7,182 nt of DNA from Pseudomonadota bacterium. GTDB taxonomy: Bacteria; Pseudomonadota; Gammaproteobacteria; Xanthomonadales; Xanthomonadaceae. Where the stretch lies: assembly GCA_023425225.1 (NCBI GenBank), contig JAFADB010000337.1, positions 1-7,182 on the forward strand. The letters are read 5' to 3'. Shown here piece after piece: positions 1 through 6,506 of the stretch. How positions within the stretch are numbered: the stretch's first letter is position 1; the number at the start of each line of letters is the position of its first letter. Position numbers and translations under genes: made by a program. Below the pieces are notes generated by a model, which worked only from the letters and a program-made list of their open reading frames with translations, was not told the origin of the DNA and ran no database searches.

Positions 1-773
1 TCCTGCTTCAGGCCGATGGTGGCATCGCCGCCCTTGCGGTCCACGTCCAGCTTGAACCAGTCGTAGCCGGCGAACACGCCGAAGTTGGGGGTGAAGCGGT
101 ATTCGACGATCGCGTTGGCACGGCTCAGGTCGCCGTCGTAGTCGTCGAAGCTGCCCCAGCTGGTGTTGAGGTACTGGCCCTGCAGGTTGATCAGCCAGTG
201 CTCGCCAGGCTTGGCGGTGAAGCGCACGCCGACCACCGGCGCCACGCCGTCGGTCTTCTCGTCGAGGAAACGGCCCGAGTACAGGTCGCCCAGGTCGGCG
301 TAGGCATTGGCCTCGACCTTGGCGGCCTCGGCACCGATCTGCAGGCCCAGGCTGTAGTTGGGGTCGTCCAGCACCGAGTAGTCGTACACCAGGCTGGCCA
401 CCTGGTACTTCAGCTTGCCCTTGACGAAGCTGCCTGCCGGGACGGTGACGTCGCCGTAGCCGACATCCTCGCCCAGCGTCTCGCGGCGGTCCTTGTCGTA
501 CTTGAAGTAGTCGAAGATCAGGCGCTGGCGGGTGCTCAGGCGGAACACGCCATCCACCCGCGGCTCCCACTCCTTGCCGCCCAGCCCGAAGTCCTGCGAA
601 CCGGACAATTCCTGTCCATCGATGGTGGTGGTGCCACGGATGGTGTTGTCGGAGTCGATGTTCATCGCGCCCAGGCGCAGGGTGAACCGATCGTCGCTGT
701 CTTCGGCATGTGCAGGCAGCGCGCAGGCCGCGGCGAGCGCGCAGGGTAGGGCCAAGGTAAGCAGGTGTTTCAT
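1..773 (-). CDS. Outer-membrane beta-barrel protein, 3' end beyond window (partial)
   Basis: Reading the minus strand from ATG at 773-771 gives 257 open codons that leave the window at position 1 without a stop. The start is supported by GGAG at 784-781, 7 nt upstream. The protein begins MKHLLTLALPCALAAACALP and has a clear Sec signal peptide (basic Lys2, hydrophobic core, AHA cleavage site at about residues 21-23). The mature part, starting EDSDDRF, shows alternating polar/hydrophobic stretches rich in Tyr, Phe, Gly and Asp, such as FTLRLGAMNID, RLIFDYFKYDKD, KYQVASLVYDYSV, YSLGLQIGAEAAK, APVVGVRFTAK, HWLINLQGQYL and FGVFAGYDWFKLDV. These look like amphipathic strands of a small outer-membrane barrel of roughly 8 or more strands. 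The last visible residues suggest that only the final strand is missing. Substrate and family are not recognised. It is divergent from the atp genes, so probably not co-regulated with them. Confidence 0.85.
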   Translation of the reverse strand, partial: MKHLLTLALPCALAAACALPAHAEDSDDRFTLRLGAMNIDSDNTIRGTTTIDGQELSGSQDFGLGGKEWEPRVDGVFRLSTRQRLIFDYFKYDKDRRETLGEDVGYGDVTVPAGSFVKGKLKYQVASLVYDYSVLDDPNYSLGLQIGAEAAKVEANAYADLGDLYSGRFLDEKTDGVAPVVGVRFTAKPGEHWLINLQGQYLNTSWGSFDDYDGDLSRANAIVEYRFTPNFGVFAGYDWFKLDVDRKGGDATIGLKQ

Positions 774-980
774 GGAAAAACTCCGAAAGTCTTTGGGAAC
801 ATTTTCAGCGGCGCACGGCCACCGGTGGCGACCACTATCGGAAGCGTGGCGTCCAACATTCGTGAACGTATGGTGCGTGCGGCGTGATGCCGCATCGCCG
901 CAGATGGCGTGGTCGGCCGGCGGCTCGCATCTCTCGGGGGGCGCTGTCGAGGCCGGACTTGAGGCAGACATGCGGGAGCA

Positions 981-1014
981 GAAAAAAGGGAGACCCCGGT
1001 TTCCGGGGCCTCCC
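981..1014 (-). terminator. Strong intrinsic (Rho-independent) terminator facing the minus strand
   Basis: In minus-strand sense, a stem made of GGGAG, one mismatch and CCCCGG folds onto its complement across a 3-nt AAA loop (11 pairs; plus-strand arms 988-999 and 1003-1014). It is followed directly by six T residues (plus-strand A982-A987). There is no T-tract on the plus-strand side, so it acts on minus-strand transcripts. It lies about 210 nt upstream of the outer-membrane protein start and downstream of no recognisable gene, so it must end an unannotated transcript or attenuate a long leader. Confidence 0.8.
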
Positions 1015-1100
1015 ACGGCCTGCCAAGGAGCTGTCGACGAGGAAAGACCACAGGCCCGGTATCACTGACCGGCCGTCGCCGGCGAAGTTCCCCGCGGTCG
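981..1100 (-). ncRNA. Candidate small RNA (or attenuated leader) ending at the 981-1014 terminator
   Basis: The terminator implies a minus-strand transcript initiated between about 1020 and 1210, divergent from the atp promoter. Reading the minus strand there is a small hairpin (CCGGC, 4-nt loop, GCCGG; plus 1069-1082). Next is CCGGGCCTG (plus 1051-1059), then a more open pyrimidine-rich stretch (plus about 1028-1050, containing TCTTTCCTC), then CAGGCC (plus 1017-1022), which can close a 6-bp stem with GGCCTG, then the terminator. An exposed pyrimidine-rich loop followed by a terminator ending in T6 is a common layout for bacterial trans-acting sRNAs. The 5' end is a guess and no convincing promoter was found. 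I do not recognise the family. The alternative is a leader of the outer-membrane protein gene. Confidence 0.35.
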
Positions 1101-1170
1101 CGTTCTGGAACGATCCGCGGATTCATGTTCATGTACGCGGGCGAAGTGTTCACGAAAAGTGCGGCGAACA
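1086..1170. promoter_or_regulatory. Cluster of GTTC/GAAC half-sites upstream of the atp promoter
   Basis: GTTC or its complement GAAC occurs at 1087, 1102, 1108, 1127, 1148 and 1166. The pair at 1102-1111 forms a short palindrome (CGTTCTGGAACG, 1101-1112). The last two form TGTTC-N14-GAACA (1147-1170). From 1108 on, the spacings are 19, 21 and 18 bp, close to two helical turns. Six hits in about 84 bp is several times the chance expectation. This could be a transcription-factor binding region acting on atp or on the divergent transcript. No known operator consensus is recognised, so the regulatory role is inference. Confidence 0.25.
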
Positions 1171-1177
1171 GTCGCGG

Positions 1178-1207
1178 TTGTCTCGCAAATGCCGGGGTTG
1201 CTATAAT
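1178..1207 (+). promoter_or_regulatory. Predicted sigma70-type promoter of the atp operon
   Basis: A -35-like TTGTCT (1178-1183) is followed 18 bp later by a perfect -10 TATAAT (1202-1207). TG at 1199-1200 makes an extended -10 element (TGCTATAAT). Transcription would start near 1213-1215, leaving a leader of roughly 55 nt before atpI. The stretch just after the -10 (TCGGCGG) is GC-rich, a discriminator type associated with growth-rate or stringent control in other bacteria. That link is inference. The site lies directly upstream of the first operon gene, on the correct strand. Confidence 0.8.
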
Positions 1208-1267
1208 TCGGCGGCTCGACGAGGCGCTTGCTGTTCCTCTCTATCAATCCGTAACTCCAGGATATTC

Positions 1268-1636
1268 GTGGTGCTGAACTCCGTAGACGCGGGTCGGCGG
1301 CTGATGTTGCGCGCAGCGATATATCCGCTGGTGGCGGTTGCCGTACTTGCCCTGGCCTTGCTGCTGATCGGTCCGCGACATGCGGTCGCGGCGGCGGCAA
1401 CCGGGGTGGCCACGGTGGCTGGGGGCTGGTTGGCGGCGTGGGTCGCGTTGGGTGGTGGCGTACAGGCGGCCGGTTCGGCCGTGGCGAGGCTCATCCTGGC
1501 CATGGTGCTGAAGTGGGTGCTGCTGTTCGTGGTGCTGGCGCTCGCCCTGCTGTGGTGGAGGCTGCCCGCGGCACCGTTGCTGGCGGGCGTGGCCGTCGGC
1601 TTGATTTTCCAGGTTCTGGCCTTGGCCAGACGTTGA
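1268..1636 (+). CDS. atpI: ATP synthase subunit I (AtpI), Fo assembly factor
   Basis: Small hydrophobic protein of 122 residues, near the usual size for AtpI (about 120-130). Four membrane helices can be seen at roughly residues 17-35, 39-62, 72-97 and 101-119. An N-terminal basic segment (AGRRLMLR) and an LKW motif with a Lys (82) inside helix 3 are also present. AtpI is not part of the finished enzyme; in other bacteria it assists c-ring assembly or stability. The start is one of two adjacent GTG codons (1268 or 1271). AGGA at 1259-1262 is 5 or 8 nt upstream of them, and the frame also has an internal ATG at 1304. It is the first gene of the operon, about 55 nt after the predicted transcription start. 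Identity rests on position, size and topology, because this family is weakly conserved. Confidence 0.88.
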   Translation: MVLNSVDAGRRLMLRAAIYPLVAVAVLALALLLIGPRHAVAAAATGVATVAGGWLAAWVALGGGVQAAGSAVARLILAMVLKWVLLFVVLALALLWWRLPAAPLLAGVAVGLIFQVLALARR

Positions 1637-1660
1637 TTGAATTCATAAGGTTCCGGACAC

Positions 1661-2458
1661 ATGGCTGGCGAGGCGTTGACCCCTACCACCTACATCCAGC
1701 ATCACCTGCAGAACCTGACCTTCCAGATGCAGGAAGGCAGCAAGTTCTGGGTGATCCACGTCGACACCCTGGTCATGGCCCTGCTGATGGGCCTGGTGAT
1801 GGTGGTGGGCTTCTGGCTGGCCACGCGCAAGGCCACCGCCGGCGTGCCGGGCAAGTGGCAGGCGTTCGTGGAGATCTGCCTGGAGTTCGTCGACCGCCAG
1901 GCCAAGGACACCTACCACGGCACCAGCAAGCTGGTCACGCCGATCGCCATCACGCTGTTCTTCTGGATCCTGTTGATGAACCTCATCAAGATGATCCCGG
2001 CCGACTTCATCGCCATCCCGCTGGGCTGGGCCGGCATCCACTACTGGAAGCCGGTGCCGACCGCCGACGTCAATGCCACCCTGGGCATGTCGATCAGCGT
2101 GTTCTTCCTGATGCTGTTCTTCGCGCTGCGCTCCAAGGGCCTGGGTGGCTTCACCAAGGAATTCCTGACCGCACCGTTCGGCAAGTGGCTGATGCCGTTC
2201 AACCTGATCCTCAACATCGTCGAGTGGCTGAGCAAGCCGATCTCGCTGGCGATGCGACTGTTCGGCAACATGTTCGGCGGCGAGATCGTGTTCCTGCTGA
2301 TCTGGGTGCTGGGCGGCGCGGGCCTGTTCGGCGCCATCGCCGGCGGCGCCTTCGGCTTCGGCTGGATGCTGTTCCACCTGCTGGTGATCCCGCTGCAGGC
2401 GTTCATCTTCATGATGCTGTCGATCGTGTACCTGAGCCTGTCCGAGGACAGCCACTGA
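1661..2458 (+). CDS. atpB: F1Fo-ATP synthase subunit a (Fo stator, proton half-channels)
   Basis: Protein of 265 residues, close to the E. coli a subunit. It is an integral membrane protein that forms the two proton half-channels against the c-ring. The signature around LAMRLFGNMFGGE is intact: the essential stator Arg is R199 (E. coli R210), with N203 and E208 (E. coli N214 and E219). The C-terminal helix carries H239 and Q246 (E. coli H245 and Q252) in FHLLVIPLQAFIF. Membrane segments lie at roughly 34-54, 92-112, 142-156, 180-222 and 232-260. The ATG is preceded by TAAGG at 1646-1650 with a long 10-nt spacing, so initiation may be moderate. It starts 24 nt after atpI ends. Confidence 0.98.
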   Translation: MAGEALTPTTYIQHHLQNLTFQMQEGSKFWVIHVDTLVMALLMGLVMVVGFWLATRKATAGVPGKWQAFVEICLEFVDRQAKDTYHGTSKLVTPIAITLFFWILLMNLIKMIPADFIAIPLGWAGIHYWKPVPTADVNATLGMSISVFFLMLFFALRSKGLGGFTKEFLTAPFGKWLMPFNLILNIVEWLSKPISLAMRLFGNMFGGEIVFLLIWVLGGAGLFGAIAGGAFGFGWMLFHLLVIPLQAFIFMMLSIVYLSLSEDSH

Positions 2459-2536
2459 GTTTCAGCTTCGCCTTTTGACCGTTAGACCTTCATCCGCTTC
2501 ATAACCCCTAAGCAATCCGTTCCTTTGGAGACCACC
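2459..2536 (+). promoter_or_regulatory. atpE translation-initiation region: AT/pyrimidine-rich leader plus strong Shine-Dalgarno
   Basis: The 78-nt gap between atpB and atpE is about 50% GC by eye count, much lower than the surrounding genes. It is rich in pyrimidine runs (CCTTTTGACC, ACCTTCATCC, CGTTCCTTTGG) and shows no obvious hairpin. It ends in TTTGGAG (GGAG at 2527-2530), 6 nt before the atpE ATG. In E. coli an unstructured U-rich enhancer just upstream of atpE raises c-subunit translation. The resemblance here is in composition and position, not in sequence. Confidence 0.55.
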
Positions 2537-2827
2537 ATGTACCTCGCCGCCCTGACCAACCTCGCCCAAGTCCAGAGCTCCACCGCCATCGCTGTCGGCC
2601 TCATGATCGGCCTGGCCGCACTGGGTGCAGGCCTCGGTCTGGCCATCATGTCCGGCAAGTTCCTGGAATCGGCCGCCCGCCAGCCGGAGCTGATCCCGGT
2701 GCTGCAGGTGCGCATGTTCATCACCGCCGGCCTGATCGACGCCGCGTTCATCATCAGCGTCGCCGTCGGCCTGCTGTTCGCCTTCGCCAATCCGCTGATC
2801 GGCGAGTTCGTCTCGCGCCTCGGCTGA
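2537..2827 (+). CDS. atpE: F1Fo-ATP synthase subunit c (proton-translocating rotor ring)
   Basis: Protein of 96 residues forming a two-helix hairpin; about ten copies make the rotor ring. Helix 1 (about 16-42) carries small-residue packing positions (GLAALGAGLGLAIMSG). The polar loop RQP is at 48-50. Helix 2 (about 55-85) carries the proton-binding Asp at D68 in AGLIDAA (E. coli D61). The carboxylate environment lacks the Gln/Glu/Ser set of sodium-type rings, so proton coupling is expected. Compared with the 79-residue E. coli protein it has about 7 extra residues at the N-terminus and about 10 at the C-terminus (to FVSRLG). ATG at 2537 is chosen over the in-frame TTG at 2525 because the Shine-Dalgarno GGAG lies between them. 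Confidence 0.97.
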   Translation: MYLAALTNLAQVQSSTAIAVGLMIGLAALGAGLGLAIMSGKFLESAARQPELIPVLQVRMFITAGLIDAAFIISVAVGLLFAFANPLIGEFVSRLG

Positions 2828-2835
2828 TGCGAGGC

Positions 2836-2870
2836 GCGTCGGCGGCCGTCATGCCGATGGCCGCCGGCGT
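2836..2870 (+). other. Strong mRNA hairpin directly after atpE
   Basis: A 14-bp stem (arms 2837-2850 and 2856-2869, two G-T wobbles, 5-nt loop ATGCC), extendable by one more wobble pair, begins 9 nt after the atpE stop. No T-run follows, so it is not a classical intrinsic terminator. It may protect the 3' end of the upstream atpB-atpE message, or partly attenuate, so that the c subunit exceeds the downstream subunits. The structure is seen in the sequence; the role is inferred. Confidence 0.6.
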
Positions 2871-2884
2871 CGAAGGCCCGGCGC

Positions 2885-2900
2885 GGCCGCAACGGCGGCC
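2885..2900 (+). other. Second, smaller hairpin in the atpE-atpF gap
   Basis: GGCCGC (2885-2890), a 4-nt loop AACG, and GCGGCC (2895-2900) form a 6-bp perfect GC stem. It sits in the 107-nt gap before atpF, 34 nt upstream of its start. No T-tract follows. It may act together with the stronger hairpin at 2836-2870, but short GC stems also arise by chance in DNA of this composition. Confidence 0.35.
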
Positions 2901-2934
2901 CGCCACCCCCCTCGCCATCGATTGAGCCAAACCC

Positions 2935-3405
2935 ATGGATATCACTTTTACCATCGTTGCCCAGGCGCTGGCCTTCGCCGCCCTGATCTGGATCGTTGCG
3001 ACCAAGATCTGGCCGCCGCTGCTGAAGGCGATCGAAGAGCGCCAGCAGAAGATCGCCGAGGGCCTGGCCGCTGCCGACCGCAGCCAGAAGGACCTGGCGC
3101 AGGCGCAGGAGAAGGTCAACGAGACGCTCAAGGACGCGCGCGTCAAGGCCAACGAGATCATCGACCAGGCCCACGCCCGCGCCAACCAGATCGTCGAGGC
3201 CGCCAAGAACGAGGCCATCGCCGAGGCCAACCGGCAGAAGGACCTGGCCCTGGCCGAGATCGAGTCCGCCGCCTCGCGCGCGCGCGAAGACCTGCGCAGG
3301 CAGGTGTCCGTGCTGGCCGTGGCCGGTGCCGAGAAGCTGCTCAAGCGCGAGATCGACGCCAACGCCCACAAGGCGTTGCTGGACGACCTGGCGGCGCAGA
3401 TCTGA
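2935..3405 (+). CDS. atpF: F1Fo-ATP synthase subunit b (peripheral stalk)
   Basis: Protein of 156 residues, the same length as E. coli b. One N-terminal membrane helix (about 5-24, ALAFAALIWIVATKIW) is followed by the WPP hinge (W26, P27, P28) and IEERQ with the conserved R36. A long charged Ala/Glu/Lys/Arg-rich coiled coil runs from about 35 to 125. The C-terminal segment (about 129-153, VAGAEKLLKREIDANAHK) would contact delta. Two copies form the stator arm linking a to F1. The Shine-Dalgarno is weak (GAG at 2924-2926, 8 nt before the ATG). It is followed 17 nt later by atpH. Confidence 0.97.
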   Translation: MDITFTIVAQALAFAALIWIVATKIWPPLLKAIEERQQKIAEGLAAADRSQKDLAQAQEKVNETLKDARVKANEIIDQAHARANQIVEAAKNEAIAEANRQKDLALAEIESAASRAREDLRRQVSVLAVAGAEKLLKREIDANAHKALLDDLAAQI

Positions 3406-3422
3406 ACAGGAAGAGCTGAACG

Positions 3423-3950
3423 ATGAGCCAGGCCCTCACTGTCGCGCGTCCCTACGCCCGTGCCGCCTTCGCCGTTGCGCGCGATGAAGGCAAGTTCGCG
3501 GCATGGTCCGACGCGCTGGCGTTCTCCGCGCGCATCGCCGCCGACCCGCGGGTGGCGGACCTGCTGCTGGATCCGGAACTGGCCAGGGCCGACGCGGTGG
3601 CGCTGCTGGCGCCGCCGTCGCTGGACGAGACGTACGGCCGCTTCCTGGCGCTGCTGGCCGAGTCCGGGCGGATGCCGCTGCTGCCGGAGATCTCCGCCCT
3701 GTACGAGCAGTTGCGTGCCGAGGCCGAGCACGTGGTGCACGCCACGGTGACCTCGGCCGAGGCGCTGCCCGGCGACGAGCTGGACAAGCTGGTCGCATCA
3801 CTCAAGCGCCGCTTCGGCAGCGAGGTGCAGGTGCGCACGGCGGTCGATCCGTCGCTGATCGGCGGCGCGGTGATCGCTGCCGGCGACGTGGTGATCGACG
3901 GTTCGATCAAGGGCAAGCTCTCGCGCCTGCAGAGCGCGCTCGCTAACTGA
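3423..3950 (+). CDS. atpH: F1Fo-ATP synthase subunit delta (OSCP family)
   Basis: Protein of 175 residues (E. coli 177). The N-terminal helical bundle (about 1-105) begins with the typical ARPYARAAFAVA motif (residues 8-19) and binds the top of the alpha3-beta3 head. The C-terminal domain holds the family signature IGGAVIAAGDVVIDGSIKG (146-164), including the conserved D159, G160 and S161, and binds the b-subunit ends. A good Shine-Dalgarno (AGGAAGAG, 3408-3415) lies 7 nt before the ATG. It joins the stator stalk to F1. Confidence 0.96.
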   Translation: MSQALTVARPYARAAFAVARDEGKFAAWSDALAFSARIAADPRVADLLLDPELARADAVALLAPPSLDETYGRFLALLAESGRMPLLPEISALYEQLRAEAEHVVHATVTSAEALPGDELDKLVASLKRRFGSEVQVRTAVDPSLIGGAVIAAGDVVIDGSIKGKLSRLQSALAN

Positions 3951-3964
3951 ATTCAATTTGACGT

Positions 3965-3980
3965 CCGGCCTGACCGCCGG
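3965..3980 (+). other. Weak hairpin between atpH and atpA
   Basis: CCGGC (3965-3969) and GCCGG (3976-3980) pair across a 6-nt loop, just before the atpA Shine-Dalgarno (TAGGA, 3984-3988). At 5 bp it may be chance in a GC-rich genome. If real it would sit next to the atpA ribosome-binding site without covering it. Confidence 0.3.
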
Positions 3981-3995
3981 CACTAGGACCTGACG

Positions 3996-5558
<1,563 letters not shown>

Positions 5559-5565
5559 CAGCGCA

Positions 5566-5586
5566 GGGCGGGCCCCGGGCCCACCC
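5566..5586 (+). other. Intercistronic hairpin 1 between atpA and atpG
   Basis: This GC-only stem has pairs 5566-5568 with 5584-5586 and 5570-5574 with 5578-5582, one C/A mismatch between them, and a 3-nt loop. It starts 8 nt after the atpA stop codon. No T-tract follows, so read-through to atpG is expected. It probably acts as a 3' stabiliser of the atpA segment or as a processing site (inference). Confidence 0.5.
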
Positions 5587-5597
5587 CTCGTGCATGC

Positions 5598-5615
5598 GGC
5601 GGGCCACGGCCCGCC
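5598..5615 (+). other. Intercistronic hairpin 2 between atpA and atpG
   Basis: GGCGGGC (5598-5604) and GCCCGCC (5609-5615) form a perfect 7-bp stem with a 4-nt loop. It lies 11 nt downstream of hairpin 1 and 28 nt before the atpG start. The two stems together fill most of the 85-nt gap. No T-run follows. Confidence 0.5.
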
Positions 5616-5643
5616 CGACGAAGACGAACCAAGCGAGCGAGAA

Positions 5644-6504
5644 ATGGCAGGCGGACGCGAAATCAAAACCAAGATCAAGAGCGTGCAGAACACCCGCAAG
5701 GTGACGCGTGCGCTGGAGATGGTCTCCGCCTCCAAGATCCGCAAGGCGCAGGAGCGGATGAAGACCTCGCGCCCGTACGCGCAGGCGATGAAGCAGGTGA
5801 TCGGCCACCTGGCCCAGGCCAGCACCGACTACCAGCACCCGTTCCTGGTCGAGCGTCCGTCGGTCAAGCGCGTGGGCTACATCGTCATCTCCTCCGACCG
5901 CGGCCTGGCCGGCGGGCTGAACAACAACCTGTTCCGCAAGCTGCTGGGCGAGATGCGGCAGATGCAGGAGAAGGGCGCCGATGTCGAGATGGTGACGATC
6001 GGGCAGAAGGCGTCCACCTTCTTCCGCCGCATCAAGGTCGACATGGTCGGCAGCGTCGCCCAGCTCGGCGACGTGCCGCAGGTCGAGCAGCTGATCGGCG
6101 TGATCAAGGTGATGCTTGATGCCTTCACCGAAGGCAAGCTGGACCGCGTCTACCTGGTCTACAACCGCTTCGTGAACACGATGACGCAGAAGGCCAGCTT
6201 CGACCAGCTGCTGCCGCTGCCGGTCACCGAGAAGGTCTCCACGCACGACTGGGACTACATCTACGAACCCGATGCGGCGACCGTGCTCGAGCACGTGATC
6301 ACCCGCTACATCGAGTCGCTGGTGTACCAGGCGGTGCTGGAGAACGTGGCCTCCGAGCATGCCGCGCGCATGGTGGCGATGAAGGCCGCCAGCGACAACG
6401 CCAACAAGCTGATCGGTACCCTGCAGCTGGTCTACAACAAGGCCCGGCAGGCGGCGATCACCCAGGAAATCTCCGAGATCGTCGGTGGCGCGGCAGCAGT
6501 TTGA
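5644..6504 (+). CDS. atpG: F1Fo-ATP synthase subunit gamma (central rotor shaft)
   Basis: Protein of 286 residues (E. coli 287). The N-terminal helix has the family motif MAGGREIKTKIKSVQNTRKV and continues as RALEMVSASKIRKAQ. A Rossmann-like domain carries SSDRGLAGGLN at 83-93. The C-terminal helix ends in the gamma signature ITQEISEIVGGAAA (272-285). The two terminal helices form the coiled-coil shaft that rotates inside alpha3-beta3 and is anchored to the c-ring. The start is set by the N-terminal motif; only weak GAG elements (5635-5637 and 5639-5641) precede it, so initiation may be modest, in line with one gamma per complex. Confidence 0.98.
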   Translation: MAGGREIKTKIKSVQNTRKVTRALEMVSASKIRKAQERMKTSRPYAQAMKQVIGHLAQASTDYQHPFLVERPSVKRVGYIVISSDRGLAGGLNNNLFRKLLGEMRQMQEKGADVEMVTIGQKASTFFRRIKVDMVGSVAQLGDVPQVEQLIGVIKVMLDAFTEGKLDRVYLVYNRFVNTMTQKASFDQLLPLPVTEKVSTHDWDYIYEPDAATVLEHVITRYIESLVYQAVLENVASEHAARMVAMKAASDNANKLIGTLQLVYNKARQAAITQEISEIVGGAAAV

Positions 6505-6506
6505 CC

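Larger units (their letters stand above)
774..1267. other. Divergent intergenic region, about 490 bp, no protein-coding gene seen
   Basis: This gap separates the minus-strand outer-membrane protein gene from the atp operon. Open frames crossing it have no ribosome-binding site or family resemblance and look like GC-driven chance frames. It holds the Shine-Dalgarno of the outer-membrane protein gene (784-781), a minus-facing terminator (981-1014), a possible small-RNA body (about 981-1100), a cluster of GTTC/GAAC half-sites (1087-1169) and the atp promoter (1178-1207). I found no convincing -35/-10 pair for the outer-membrane protein gene in 790-980. The best -10-like hexamer is GATAGT on the minus strand (839-834), and it has no matching -35. 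Confidence 0.8.

Noticed and set aside
198..749. Plus-strand open frame opposite the outer-membrane protein gene
   Set aside because: The minus strand has a signal peptide, a good Shine-Dalgarno and barrel-like sequence. The plus-strand frame is its Ala/Val/Gln/Gly-rich mirror.
834..863. Promoter for the outer-membrane protein gene using GATAGT (839-834) as -10
   Set aside because: No acceptable -35 at 15-19 bp; the nearest TTGGAC is only 11 bp away.
884..1267. N-terminal extension of the atpI frame back to 884
   Set aside because: It would cross the terminator stem and the predicted atp promoter, its composition is Arg/Pro-rich and unlike AtpI, and the Shine-Dalgarno at 1259-1262 supports the GTG start.
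2525..2536. TTG at 2525 as the atpE start
   Set aside because: The strong Shine-Dalgarno GGAG (2527-2530) lies downstream of it and is ideally placed for the ATG at 2537.
2482..3740. Overlapping minus-strand frames opposite atpE, atpF and atpH
   Set aside because: Shadow frames of well-supported genes, with low-complexity composition and no start signals.
5566..5615. Intrinsic terminator between atpA and atpG
   Set aside because: The stems lack a downstream T-tract, and the operon must continue into atpG and atpD.
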